A stretch of DNA of 64,000 nt from Theocolax elegans (GCA_026168455.1 CM047426.1:44658307-44722306); one strand, 5' to 3'; counted from the first letter of the stretch, positions 30,319 to 41,832 are shown. The notes: generated from the sequence alone by a model not told the origin. Numbers and translations are program-made.

Positions 30319-30646
30319 CACAGGCCCACAAAAAAAATTCGATGAAAGGTCTCCTCGACCAAACCTATTGCATTATATGTTTTTTGGGTCGCAGAAACCA
30401 AATCCGTAACTCATTTGGTCCCATCACGTCACAGTTTTTTGCTAACCTCAAAAAATCGCTGAAAAATGGTAAAATTCAACAAAATCAAGCTTACATCCTG
30501 TTAAAGCATCGCAACTCCACATTCTAATGATCCCGGACGAACCCAACAAGCTGTAGAATGATTTTTGCAATCGTAAAAAGACATAACCTCAAAATCGGAT
30601 GAGCTTTATACCCAAAAACCCAAAATAACAACGAATATACTTGCCC
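30319..30646 (+). repeat. Left terminal inverted repeat of the DNA transposon
   Basis: The repeat pairs with 33021-33349 and starts CACAGGCCCAC. Short frames inside it occur in both copies and are not genes. Confidence 0.9.
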
Positions 30647-30866
30647 ATAGAACTTTTATTTGGCTGATCCAAACCTTGAAATTCAAAAAGCTGAAAACTT
30701 ATATGTATGACTTGAGCCTCGATTCATATAGAGCTTAAAAACAAAGATTTCAAATTAAAAGCATTTTTCGTGTGGCGACATCCAGGGCACCTCCTCGTGG
30801 TGACGGCGGACAACGGAGTTGTTCCGCGATCCGGCTAAGTCCCTGGATTGCGGCTTTCATGTCGTC

Positions 30867-32738
30867 ATGGTCGACACACGTAAAAGTACGATGCAGGGAC
30901 TCGGAATCCCAGTATCGGCGGCTGGTTCGGGTGCGAAAGCGGGCCCCCAGGCGTCGTCATCAAGCGACCGCAGTTCTTCATTGGTGGGCGATTTGGCTGA
31001 TAAAGAGTATAATGTTACAAAAAGTATATCTAATCATCAAACATGTAAAAATAGCGTAGATACTTTTTGCGTCGTTTGTGGAAAATACGTTATTGGCAAG
31101 CTCAAGAAACCTTTCACAGATGCTCAAAAAGCTAAGTACAGGGAGTTTTTCGGCATAGAAACTAGTGGAATGGCAAATCATTGGACTCCAAACACTATTT
31201 GCTTTAATTGCTCCATGCAATTGAAGAAGCTTAAGAAACGGAAGTTTGCTACTCCAATGATCTGGCGAGAACCAGAAAACCATAAGGAAGATTGCTATTT
31301 TTGCTTGACAAAGATTTGTGGGCACAATCAAAAAACAAAGTCTTCAATTTCTTATCCAGTCGTTGCATCTGTGACCGTTCCTACTTCTTTTAGTTCTGAA
31401 CAAAATGAAATGAAAGGTAGTACTAATGAAAATGTAATGGAAATATCAGATGATGATGTTTCAGCCGAACTTGACAATGTGAGTATGGAAACAGACGATG
31501 AGACATCAGAAGACGAGACTGATAAAAATCCTAATTGTTTTACCCAAGAAGAATTGAATGACTTGGTGCGAGATGCAGGACTATCCAAAGATATTTCTGA
31601 ACTTATAGCATCACGATTGGCCGAAAAAAATTGCCTTGCTTCAGGCACCCGTATTACATTCTATCGTAATAGAGACATTCAATTCAGAAAATATTTCACA
31701 AATATAGAAAATTTAATTTATTGTAATAATATTGAAGGACTTATCAACGAGTACGGTGTTACTTATGAACCTGATCAGTGGCGTCTATTTATAGATTCTT
31801 CTACACGAAGCTTGAAAGCAGTCTTGTTTCATAATGGTAACCAATACGCTCCGATACTTGTAGGTCATTCGGTAACGTTGAGTGAAGGATACCATAACCT
31901 TCGCTTTTTACTAGACAAATTAGAATACCATAAACATAAGTGGAAAATGTGTGGAGATCTAAAAATAATGACACTCTTATTGGGCCAACAAAGTGGTTTT
32001 ACAAAATTTCCCTGCTTTGTATGTGAGTGGGACATTCGAGCTCGCAGTGAACATTATGTTACAAAACATTGGCCACTTAGAGGCAACTTAATTCCAGGAT
32101 CGAAAAACATTATAAAAGAAAGTCTCATTCCAATGAATAAAGTAATTCTTCCACCACTGCATATCAAACTAGGGTTGATAAAACAATTTGTAAAAGCAAT
32201 GAAAGCAACGGAAAGTGAAGCATTCAAGTACATCTTTCAGAAATTCCCTAAACTTTCTGATGCGAAAATAAATGAAGGAATTTTTGACGGTCCGCAAGTA
32301 AGAGAACTTCTCAAAGATACAGAATTTGAAAAAAGAATGACAAAGGTGGAGAAAGCAGCTTGGCAGAGTTTCAGAGATGTGACCAAAAAGTTTCTTGGAA
32401 ATACAAAAGATCCCAACTACGTAAGTATTGTTGAAAAGTTGGTGGCAAATTTTAGAAATATGGGATGTCTCATGAACCTCAAGCTGCACTTCCTTTATTC
32501 ACACATCGAGTTTTTTCCTGCAAATTTGGGCGATTTTAGTGAAGAGCAGGGCGAAAGATTCCATCAGGATTTAAAAGACTTCGAGAAGAGGTAACAGGGT
32601 GTGTGGGATAGCCACATGTTAGCAGACTACTGCTGGTCGTTAAAGAGAGACACCTCAGTACAGCATAAGAGAAAAGCACAACGAAGATCTTTTGATAACA
32701 AACGGATTCGTTATTACAGTAAGACAGAAAATACGTGA
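30867..32738 (+). pseudogene. Transposase-like protein with N-terminal zinc finger, one nonsense codon
   Basis: The first in-frame ATG is 30867. Residues 60-160 have several CX2C pairs (CVVCGKYV, CFNCSMQL, CYFCLTKICGH), probably a DNA-binding zinc domain. An acidic linker follows. The C-terminal half has conserved-looking acidic sites: FIDSSTRSLKAV (Asp about 310), CGDLKIMTLLLGQQ (Asp about 364) and SEEQGERFHQDL (Glu about 559). These could be a DDE triad. LPPLHIKLGLIKQFVKAM is also typical of this uncharacterised, widely dispersed animal family. TAA at 32592-32594 interrupts the frame after EKR. The frame then continues open to TGA 32736-32738. Confidence 0.78.
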
Positions 32739-33020
32739 ATGGATATTCACAATATTTTCTGTAAGAAAGTAAGAGGCAAGGGGACTCACAAAAATCAAGC
32801 ACCCCAAAGGGAACAGTCCTGCTACGTCCACGTCGTTGTTTCTGGGTACGGCAAAATGTAGGGTTGAGTTTTGTACTTTCGAAGTTTGAGTTTTCAGGTT
32901 ACGGGGTCCTAGGGCTTTAGGTAAAAGGGGATTAGTCCCTAGTAGAAAAAATTCGGTGTTCACTTTCGTCGGAAGTGTATTTCCACTACGACTATCCTAA
33001 ACTAAAGATGTGTGCCCTTT

Positions 33021-33349
33021 GGGCATGTATATTCGTTGCTTATTTTGGATTTTTGGGTATAAAGCTCATCCGATCTTGGGGTTATGTGTTTTTACGGTAG
33101 TGAAAATCATTCTACAGCTTGTTGGGCTCGTCTGGGATCATGAGAATGTGGAGTTGCGATGCTTTAACAGGATGTAAGCTTGATTTTGTTGAATTTTATC
33201 ATTTTTCAGCGATTTTTTGAGGTTAGCAAAAAACTGTGACGTGATGGGACCAAATGAGTTACGGATTCGGTTTCTGCGACCCAAAAAACATATAATGCAA
33301 TAGGTTTGGTCGAGGAGACCTTTCATCGAATTTTTTTTGTGGGCCTGTG
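33021..33349 (-). repeat. Right terminal inverted repeat of the DNA transposon
   Basis: The repeat is the inverse of 30319-30646, with a scatter of substitutions and small indels, and ends GTGGGCCTGTG. Confidence 0.9.
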
Positions 33350-33352
33350 TTA

Positions 33353-34060
33353 TCAGTTATTTAACAGTACCATAGTTAATATCCATTTTATAATCTACAT
33401 ATGTATAATTAAACATATTTCCAATTGCATTAATTATAATGTATAAAAGTTAGCATAAATAAACTTAATGAAACAATCAAAATTGTATATAAAGATAAAA
33501 TCATATGTGTCCCTCGATCAACGGTCTCCATAGAAGTAAGTTTACTTGTTTACCAGTAACTGTTTTGCTCATTGCTTAATTTAGTAGTGATTAAAAAAGT
33601 CATTTTAACATACCAATTAGTTGATAAAATTATGGAGATTGTTCAGAAATACTTAGTTTATTAATATTAGAAGATATAGAAAACTTTAACATTTTAAACT
33701 TAATTTTAAAAAGCAGACGCTAGTACCATTCAGAATGTTTATTATTATGAAAATCTTATTAAGTTAAAGTAATGGAACATATTTTTTTATGAGGAATGAA
33801 GGGTACTAAAACTAGAAAGTTTTTGAGTTAAACGGCGGTAATGAAAATTGAACTGGATTAAAAATTTAACTATACAATAATAGATCATTTTTTAGGTTCA
33901 TTGAAAATCATAATGTACGTAACACTGATAAGAAAATTGTAATTTTAGTAGCTGAATATGCGTAACTTTTGTTATAATTAATTATAAATCAAAATTTACA
34001 ATTAAATTGCAATACAAATGAAAGTGAAAATTGAAAAGTACAATACCGACTGACATTTGG
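33353..34060. other. AT-rich stretch without genes
   Basis: Nothing recognisable is seen on either strand. Confidence 0.6.
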
Positions 34061-34063
34061 TTA

Positions 34064-34285
34064 CCATAAGATATACGTGCAGTACATGTTACCATAAAGT
34101 GTACGTACAGTACACGTTATCATAAAGTTTACATACAGTACACGGTACCAAATAAAGTATACGTACAGTACACGGTACCATAAAAGTGTACTTACAGAAC
34201 ACAATTCATAAAGTGTACGTACAGTACACGTTACCGGCATAAAGTACAAATACAGTAATACAGTACAAATAAAGTGTGCGTAAAG
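34064..34285. repeat. Minisatellite with palindromic units of about 30 bp
   Basis: Six to seven degenerate units contain GTGTACGTACAGTACACG followed by TTACCATAAA-like linkers. Each unit centre is itself near-palindromic. Units decay toward 34290. Small minus-strand frames here are products of the repeat. Confidence 0.8.
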
Positions 34286-34841
34286 TGCAGAGTTAGTACA
34301 TACATGCTATTACTTTAATTTTTTGAATTAATATTACACATGTATAATATAAGAATAATTTGAAAATATAATTTGCCATTTCTCCAGATAATCGGATAAA
34401 CTAATTAGATACGTTTATAAGTTTTGCAGTAAATTATTCATTTACTTTTACAGTAATTTTATATTTTTCTACAATCAATTTAGTAATTACTTTTACTAGC
34501 GTTGTGTTCTATATCTTATAGATAGAATGTAGTTTATTGGCGTTGTATGCTAGTACATATTGCCACATCATGACAAATGATAATTTAGGCGCTGCGCATG
34601 CGCCTATTACAATACATGAATTCAATTAATACAGAAAAAAATATACATAATTTGAAAAATATAAAAAATAAATACATACATATGAAGATATAATATCCCA
34701 ATGGTATCTTATTTTAAATTTTGATATTAATTTAATCAATAAAACCAACAATAGCTTCAACAATTTCTCTTTTCAAACAGTCATTTTTTAAAATTGTAAG
34801 TATAGGAAATGGACAGTATAAATTTAATTTCAACTTATGAT

Positions 34842-35878
34842 TTAAATAATAAAGTATGTTTTACAATTTTTTACTTTCTTTTTCATGCCTTGCATATACA
34901 TCCAAAAAATATGATTCACATCATCATTATCTTCACCACATACGCATAATGGAGATTTAACAATATTATATTTACATAAAGAACTATTTAACAATGTATG
35001 ATTACTTCTTAATCTATTAATACTGGTAATTAATTTCCTCGAGAATTTTTTGCCAAAAAACCAGGGTTTACATTCTTTTGTATAAAAATTTTCAAAAAAC
35101 AGCTCACCTTTTTTATCTCTCTCATAACTCTCTTCAATTAAACAGTCATTATTATATTTACACAGTCTTTTATAAACGCATGATAAGTCAGAATACGGAA
35201 TATCAATATCCTTGAAAGTACCTTCTATAGCAGCAGTCTTGGCATCTTTGTCAACCTGTTCGTTACCAAAAATGCCAATATGGGAAGGTATCCATACAAT
35301 CTTAACCAATACATTAATGTTGTGTAAATGAATAATTTGGAACGGATGCGCACCAACAAAGGAGACTCATAATTGAGGCCGTTCGGATTTGATAAAGCTT
35401 TCACAATGCCCTGCGGGTCAGTAAAAATTCTAAAGTCATCTACACAACCCGATTCGGTAAAAATCGATGCCAAATCAGGCAGTTTGAATGACTTTTTAAA
35501 ATACTCAGGTTCAGACCATGTAGAACAACCAACATAATTTGTACCATTTTTTAGTATTCTAGAACCATCCGTATATATATCTATAAAGTTATCATTATTC
35601 ATAAAAAACTCGACATTAAAAATATCTTTTGGATTACTAGCTTCACGCAGTTTAAGACCACTATGATAATCACAATTTGAAGAAAAAAATAAACTACTAT
35701 AAGGATTGTTGAATTTGTAATAAGTATCTGATTTAAGTATAATATCACCTTTGTACCGAATGCTCTCATATAGCTCAACTAAAGATGACCTTTCAAAATT
35801 AAACTCATGTAATGGATGCTCCGATAGTTGGGAAGTTTTTTCTAGTTCAATAATAACTTGGTTTTGATTACCGGTCAC
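34842..35878 (-). pseudogene. LINE RNase H domain and C-terminal zinc motif
   Basis: Two overlapping frames hold the RNase H domain. FIDIYTDGSRILKNG has the first catalytic Asp, FTESGCVDDFRIFTDPQG the Glu and second Asp positions, and VWIPSHIGIFGNEQVDKDAK the C-terminal His/Asp region. A frameshift near 35300 separates the second and third. Downstream, CKYNIVKSPLCVCGEDNDDVNHIFW-like Cys/His spacing marks the C-terminal knuckle of I-group LINEs. Confidence 0.82.
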
Positions 35879-35881
35879 ATA

Positions 35882-36151
35882 CCCAATTGTTGATCAGTTA
35901 AAGCAAATCGGTACATTCATAGAATAATTTTATGTTAAAAAGGCTAATAATTCTATATATTTTAACGGATACTGGAAGTACAAGTATTAAACTTCCTTTT
36001 AGCCATCTCAGAAAAACAAAATAGCTGCCATTTTTAAAATAAGCAAAAATCTAAGAAAAAAAAGCGGGAAGTACCAATTTCTGATCAGTAAATTTTCTTC
36101 AGTATTGAAATAATACACTGATCAGAAATTGGTTCATGATCAACAATTGGG
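35882..36151. mobile_element. 270-bp MITE with TA target duplication (Tc1/mariner-like)
   Basis: The terminal inverted repeats CCCAATTGTTGATCA (35882-35896) and TGATCAACAATTGGG (36137-36151) are exact and flanked by TA on both sides. A second internal inverted repeat, CCAATTTCTGATCAGT against ACTGATCAGAAATTGG, lies at about 36076-36133. It interrupts the old LINE between its RT and RNase H parts. TA duplication with short TIRs suggests mobilisation by a Tc1/mariner transposase. Confidence 0.85.
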
Positions 36152-36250
36152 TACCTTACGGTATATGACAAATTTTTTAAAACAAATTTATATGCTAAAT
36201 ATTCAAAACGATTGTTCAAATATGGGATTTTCGTTTCGGCCATTATAATA

Positions 36251-36665
36251 TTAATAGGCGTACGTAGTGACCTGATAACCCATGGCCAATCTTAATGCAT
36301 TATTTTGTATCTTTTGCAATATATAAAAATGAGATTTTTTACACGGAGAAATTAAAAATCCCCCAAATTCTATTTTAGATCTAATCAAAGATTTATAAAG
36401 CATCAACAAAACTTCAGGATCAGCTCCCCACCAAATACCTCTCAAACATCTTATAATGTTTAAAGGAGTTTGGCAACTGACTTTAACATTTTTTATATGT
36501 GCATACCACGACAATCTTCTGTCAAAAAACATGCCCAAAAATCTAGCGTTTGTAGAAGGTTCCAACTTGTGACCATCAATTTTGATTGTATAACCTTTTT
36601 CATTCTTAATATTATTTTTACTAAAAATCACTAACTTACATTTATCAGCTGGAGATAATAATAGA
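36251..36665 (-). pseudogene. LINE reverse transcriptase, C-terminal part
   Basis: The frame includes LLLSPADKCKLVIFSKN, LEPSTNARFLGMFFDRRLSW and ALRLAMGYQ-type sequences of the RT thumb and connection region. The first residues of the longer frame (36745-36666) come from the hairpin-rich insertion, not the LINE. Confidence 0.8.
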
Positions 36666-36674
36666 TTTTTTTGT

Positions 36675-37382
36675 AATAGTATGCGGAAAATTCGTGTTTT
36701 CCGCACTGTTTTTAATGTCGAAAATGCTATTTTCCGTACTTGCATGCGGAAAATATTAAATTAATATTTTCTGAATTATTATCGTATTAAATAAGAAATT
36801 TGTATAGGTATAAGTAATTATGTTTTATATATTATATATATATTATATGTGTTGTTATTATATACTCTGATATTATGATCTGATGATGTTACGTATATTT
36901 TGATTTTCGTTACGTTATCTATTTATGATCCATAAGTATTATGTAATTACTTGAAATATTTTGAAAAGTACAATAAATCTTAGGTTGTAGCAATTTAATT
37001 TTTTAATAGATAGTTATAATTATTTTTAAAAGGGGGGGGGGGCTCCGCCCTCCAACCCCCGGCGGGGGCTTCGCCCCCTGCACCCCAACCAGGGCTTGGA
37101 GCCCTGGACCCGCCTCTCCCACCCTTACCTCTCATTCACTATCCACATTTGTCTTACTGTATTACTTAATTTCTATTTTTTAATAAGTGTAATAACAGTA
37201 GCAATGTATGCGAATTTTCCGCATATAATTACAAAAAATATCGTTCATAACTCGTGCGGACGATTTCCGCACTCGTGTGACTGCATAAGCACTCGTGGCT
37301 GGCTTCGCCAGCCACTCGTGATTCGCAGTCACTACTCGTGCGGAAAATCGTGTTTTCCGCACTTGTTGTGAAATATACTATT
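36675..37382. mobile_element. Hairpin-rich insertion with AATAGTAT...ATACTATT ends
   Basis: This roughly 708-bp insertion breaks the old LINE RT. It starts AATAGTAT and ends ATACTATT, the same ends as the 25255-25705 cluster. Inside are TGCGGAAAA-TTCGTG-TTTTCCGCA (36682-36705) and GTGCGGAAAA-TCGTG-TTTTCCGCAC (37338-37362). A nested hairpin around GTGGCTGGC-TTC-GCCAGCCAC lies inside GTGACTGC...GCAGTCAC (37277-37332). A C/G-rich part (37031-37110) has a run of 12 G and GGCGGGGGCTTCGCCCCC. No gene is supported. Confidence 0.75.
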
Positions 37383-37616
37383 CTTCTTAAGTTCTAACCG
37401 TAATTTATTAACCTCTACTTCGAGATGTCTTATGGATTTTTCAATATCATTATTAACACTAAAAGTCGAAATGGCTATATCGTCAGCAAACTGATTATAG
37501 TTGATAAATTCCGAAGTCAGTTGATTAATAAATTGTGTATAGATGAAAAAGAGGATAGGGCTTGAACCACACCCTTGGGGCAAACCGACATTAACATTAA
37601 AATTCTTGTTAATCAT
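37383..37616 (-). pseudogene. LINE reverse transcriptase, central part
   Basis: The fragment holds VNVGLPQGCGSSPILFFIY and YNQFADDIAISTFSV, the template-grip and catalytic (FADD) motifs. It is bounded by the hairpin-rich insertion on one side and the (AAAT)n tail of the CR1-like LINE on the other. Confidence 0.85.
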
Positions 37617-38250
37617 TTATTTATTTATTTATTTATTATTAACCAGAGTTACATAGAAAACATATATGGCACAAAAGTATTGTATACATACACAATTCCT
37701 ACAAAACATTTCACTCGCAGTTACAGTGATACGCAATTATTTTACAATAACCCCACTACAATGCCGTGAAACCTGCAGAGGAAAATAAGATTTCCTGTTC
37801 GCAGGTCTGGTTTAAAACTATTAAAACTTAACAAAAACGCTGGTTAGTTATGCAGTACTTAGTACAGCAAACCACCATGCCATCCATCATTAACACACAT
37901 ACTATACATGCACACAATCGACATCGATAGTACTTCCCAGTCGGACTTCCTGACACGAGTTGCCCATCTCTGCCTACTCATTCATACATCTGGGTATAAG
38001 GGTTTTTTTCTTACTTATACTTATACACCAAAACTGATAAATTTCTAAAGTTTGTATGGTGTAACATTTATTATACATTTATATATTTTTAAAATAAGTT
38101 TTATTATTAGATAAGAATATGTTTTATTATATTATATCATATCAGATTCAATTATTTGTATTTATTGGTTGTCTTTTATATAAATAATTTATTTATGTTC
38201 TCTTTATTTATTACTTTATTGTTTTTATTATTATTATTTTAGCTACTAGC

Positions 38251-39195
38251 TTACCAATATCTTACTAGCATGGCTCTAGCAGTCGTAAAAGTTTCTGTTG
38301 ACGCGTTTCTGCTTCTTGCATATGCTATATTTTCATAACTATTGAGTCTGGCAGGGCACGTTAGTCCTACTGCACAGGTGACTCTATAATGCGGAAACAT
38401 TTCTTTGTGTTGGAGTGCAGAATCACATTTGCACGATGATGTGCATACTATATCATCTACTATTATTGTATCTTTGTATGATGGTTGGCTTTTTAGTGAA
38501 TACATAGAATTAGTGAAAGTCTGAGTTCCTCTTATGCCTCTATAAAAATAAAGTAGTGCTTTATTTCCTCCTAGATAATTAATGTCTCCATACGTCATTC
38601 TGTGCGCGTTTATTTGTTCTATCTTGTTTCCAGGTGCAGCAGGTGCATTATTATTCATTATATTGTTACTATTTATTTTAGCCATATTATCTATCATATC
38701 AAAAACGGTTTCAATGGGCTTATATCTTTGAATAGTAGTGTCTCTCTTATATTCTATATTTGTTTCACATTCTTTTATAAATTTTTTAGTCATTATATTA
38801 TTTTTTTCATTTTCTGTTTCTTTCATCCATATATACAGTATTTCTTCAGTGATATTATTCAGTTTTATATTTGTTTTTGAAAAAAAGTCACTCATTTTAT
38901 TGTAGTTATAATTTGAAATTCGACGATGTTTGCGATCTACATTATGATTGCATTTACCATTCGCACAAATATAAGTTCTTATATCTAGAATTATACTGTG
39001 AGATGACGACAGACTTTGTTTAATTTCAGTTCTAAGATTTGTATATTTGTTTATATCTAGTTTAACAGCATGTAATAATTCTTGTACTTTCATAGTATCA
39101 CTAGTAAGTTGCAAGATCTCTTGTGCATGTATTTTTAAAAGCCAAATCTTGAACTGCTGACAATCAATATTTGATGCTTTCATTTTATTATTCAT
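38251..39195 (-). CDS. Third ORF of the CR1-like LINE, unrecognised
   Basis: The 314-residue frame is intact. Its ATG overlaps the ORF2 stop in ATGAATAA (39195-39188), as if translated by reinitiation. The protein is rich in Asn, Lys and Ile, with Cys/His groups at CANGKCNHNVDRKH, CTSSCKCDSALQHKEMFPHY and CAVGLTC, which may bind zinc. LINEs of this group normally stop after ORF2. It could be an unusual ORF specific to this family or a captured gene. No homologue comes to mind. Confidence 0.7.
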   Translation of the reverse strand: MNNKMKASNIDCQQFKIWLLKIHAQEILQLTSDTMKVQELLHAVKLDINKYTNLRTEIKQSLSSSHSIILDIRTYICANGKCNHNVDRKHRRISNYNYNKMSDFFSKTNIKLNNITEEILYIWMKETENEKNNIMTKKFIKECETNIEYKRDTTIQRYKPIETVFDMIDNMAKINSNNIMNNNAPAAPGNKIEQINAHRMTYGDINYLGGNKALLYFYRGIRGTQTFTNSMYSLKSQPSYKDTIIVDDIVCTSSCKCDSALQHKEMFPHYRVTCAVGLTCPARLNSYENIAYARSRNASTETFTTARAMLVRYW

Positions 39196-41116
39196 TGATT
39201 CTTATCCAGTCTTTTATTTTTTTTTTGTTACTTTTCTTGTTAATATCTAATACCTTTAAATCTCTTGTCAGGTTATTAAACGTGTCTATTGCTTTTATAT
39301 AACTATTTTTTGTGCTCACTGTTTTAACGAATTTAGGCTTAATTATAAGTTTTCGTCTTGTTTTACTTTCTGAATTTAAAATTTGTCTTTTAAGATCGTT
39401 ATAGTAATAAAGAAGACATTGATATGCGAAAGATTTTTGTATGTTTAAAGGGCTTATTATTTGAAAAGTATTTTTGTTTATAATTTTTAGGATCTTTGTT
39501 TGTATAGATTGTAATAGTTGTAAGTTATTTTGATATACTCCACCCCATGCTATGATTCCATAGTTAATCACACTGTTAAATAGAGCATAGTATATAATTT
39601 TCAATGTGTTACTATCCATGAATTTAGTTATTTTGCTGAATACAAAAATTAGATACTTAGTTTTATTTATCAAGTATTCAATATGTTTATTCCATTTCAT
39701 GTTCATGTCAAAATGTATACCTAGATATTTGACCTCCGTTACTCGCTTAATTAACTCATTGTTTATCTTGATATCTATCTTGTCTGGAACACTATCACAA
39801 TAATTCCGAAAGGTGATATAAACAGTTTTCTGTATGTTTAGAGTTAGTTTGTTTAATCTTAGCCAAATGGAGACCTCTTCTAGATATTTATTCATCTTTA
39901 CTTCTACCTCTTTCCATGTTGCTCCTGTTGCAGTGATAGTTGTATCATCAGCATATGATAGTATGGAGTTATCTGGCATCTTGGTTAGTAAATCATTTAC
40001 ATACAATATAAAAAGTAGAGGCCCAAGGATAGTACCCTGAGGAACACCTGTTTTAATTATTTGATAGTCACTTTCTTGCGTGCCATTTCTCAATTTTTGT
40101 TTCCTGTTGCTTAAGTAGCTGTTAATCAAATCATGAGCCTTTCCTCTCACTCCGTATGCATATAGTTTCTTTAATAATATTTTATGATCTACGGTATCAA
40201 AAGCTTTAGCTAGATCTAGGAAGGTAATGGCAATTGGTTTACTTTGATCAAGTTTCTCGTATATTGAGTTCGTTATAATGCTTAATGCATCCTTTGTTCC
40301 TATATTTTTAATAAATCCAAATTGTTTTTTACTCAGTATATTGCTTTTGTGTATAAAATCAGTAATCCTCACATGTATTATTTTTTCAAAAATTTTGGCA
40401 ATGTTGGATATCAAGGATATGGGTCTGTAGTTACCCATTTCATCTTTCTTTCCTGCCTTGTAAATTGGAATTACTTCTGCTATTTTTAATTGATCTGGCC
40501 ATATTGATTTTTCTATACTTAAGTTAAAAACATAGGTCAAAATGTCTGCAATATTTATTGCAATAGTCTTAAGAGTTTTTGCTTTAATCCCATCAACTCC
40601 TCCGTTTTTGAGCTTTAGTTCATTTATAGTTTTTAAGATTTCCAATTTGTTTGTAGGTTTAATGAAGATTGTTTTTGGGTTGTTAGTAGGCATTTCTAGG
40701 AATATTTGATTAGGGGTTTTTATTTTTTTACTTAGTGTCTCCCCTAATTTGCAGTAAAAATCATTTAAACTGTTTGCAATTTCTTTTTTGTTTTTTATTA
40801 TTAACTTATCATCCATTTTAATTTGCTTTATTGAAGTATTATTTTTGCTTTTAGTTCTACCAATTTTATTATTTATACATGACCACAGTTTTTTAGGATT
40901 ATTTTTATTTTCTTCAATCAATTTTTTATTGAATTTTAATTTTGCATCTATAATTATTTTATTAAGTGTTTTAACATATGTTTTATATTGTGTTTTGAGT
41001 TCTTCATTGTTAGGATACAATTTTAGTCTATTATACAGATTTTCTTTCTTATTACAAGAAGTTATAATGGCTTTAGTAATCCAGTCTTTTCTAGGATTTA
41101 TATTATTTTTTTTCAC
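39188..41116 (-). CDS. CR1-like LINE ORF2: reverse transcriptase part
   Basis: The frame of 642 residues is open. Motifs are MGNYRPISLISNIAKIFEKI, KKQFGFIKNIGTKDAL, AITFLDLAKAFDTVDHKILL, KTGVPQGTILGPLLFILYVN and ILSYADDTTITATG. A thumb region, TEVKYLGIHFDMNMKWNKHI, follows. The RT appears complete, with the YADD catalytic pair. The N-terminal endonuclease is separated and damaged (41287-41832). The stop overlaps the third ORF. Confidence 0.88.
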   Translation of the reverse strand: MKKNNINPRKDWITKAIITSCNKKENLYNRLKLYPNNEELKTQYKTYVKTLNKIIIDAKLKFNKKLIEENKNNPKKLWSCINNKIGRTKSKNNTSIKQIKMDDKLIIKNKKEIANSLNDFYCKLGETLSKKIKTPNQIFLEMPTNNPKTIFIKPTNKLEILKTINELKLKNGGVDGIKAKTLKTIAINIADILTYVFNLSIEKSIWPDQLKIAEVIPIYKAGKKDEMGNYRPISLISNIAKIFEKIIHVRITDFIHKSNILSKKQFGFIKNIGTKDALSIITNSIYEKLDQSKPIAITFLDLAKAFDTVDHKILLKKLYAYGVRGKAHDLINSYLSNRKQKLRNGTQESDYQIIKTGVPQGTILGPLLFILYVNDLLTKMPDNSILSYADDTTITATGATWKEVEVKMNKYLEEVSIWLRLNKLTLNIQKTVYITFRNYCDSVPDKIDIKINNELIKRVTEVKYLGIHFDMNMKWNKHIEYLINKTKYLIFVFSKITKFMDSNTLKIIYYALFNSVINYGIIAWGGVYQNNLQLLQSIQTKILKIINKNTFQIISPLNIQKSFAYQCLLYYYNDLKRQILNSESKTRRKLIIKPKFVKTVSTKNSYIKAIDTFNNLTRDLKVLDINKKSNKKKIKDWIRINE

Positions 41117-41286
41117 ATTTTTTTTTTATATACTTAGCTTTATCAGTACATATTTGTATATCCTTTATTATGGTTTTTATGATTTCATTAGGATCATTCA
41201 TATTAAAATATTTAGACCAGTCTACCTTGTTCGCTTCATACAATAACTTGTCGTAGTTGTACAAGTACGATCTTCCTTGTTTTCCA

Positions 41287-41832
41287 TTACTTTTTGTTGT
41301 GATTTTCCCATTTTTTAATTCTACAAAAATCGGGTAGTGGTCTGTCTAAGTAAATTTTTAGATTATGTATGAATTCTGCACAAGTAAGATCATGCGATCT
41401 ATATAACGAAGATATTTGTAACTGTTTATTATTACTTAATGTAATAATAGTATTTATTATTTTAAGTCTATTTATGGTTATTGTTTCACACGTATGCATT
41501 ATTACATCCTCTCTTACGTATACAACTACTCCATCATTTTTATTTACATCTCCATAGTTATAATAGATTTTATAATCATTTATTTTATAAAACTGATAAT
41601 ACTCTAATTCCCATACCTCTGTACATACAATAACATACGGTTTAATCCTAAGACCCTTAATAAAGATTTGAAGTTTTTCAAAATTTGCTTTTAGGCTTCT
41701 AATGTTCATTGATAAAATTAAATTACTATTATTTCTCCTTTCTTTATTAAAGGTATCAAGATCAAAATATTCACACTCACAGTTTTGTAGATTCTTTTGT
41801 ATTTCTTCAAGTAAATTTAATTGCGTATCCAT
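41287..41832 (-). pseudogene. CR1-like LINE ORF2: endonuclease N-terminal remnant
   Basis: The frame starts MDTQLNLLEE and has SMNIRSLKANFEKLQIF and VIVCTEVWELEYYQF. These are the first blocks of APE-type endonucleases (the Asn and Glu metal-site positions). It breaks off after ISSLYRSHDLTCAEF. Only about 170 bases remain before RT, so the GDFN and SDH blocks are missing. Confidence 0.8.

Larger units (their letters stand above)
30319..33349 (+). mobile_element. DNA transposon with 328-bp terminal inverted repeats
   Basis: The terminal inverted repeats are 30319-30646 and 33021-33349, beginning CACAGGCCCACAAAAAAAAT. They are highly similar but not identical. TTA flanks both ends (30316-30318 and 33350-33352), a likely 3-bp target duplication. 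Between them lies one long gene. CAC-starting termini with a 3-bp duplication recall the CACTA group, but the protein does not show motifs I can firmly match to it. I leave the superfamily open. Confidence 0.88.

Noticed and set aside
30342..30527. Small ORF in the left TIR of the DNA transposon
   Set aside because: The same frame recurs in the right TIR; it is a by-product of repeat sequence.
34061..34249. 62-residue minus-strand ORF
   Set aside because: It is translation of the tandem minisatellite, with repeated Tyr/Val/Arg words.
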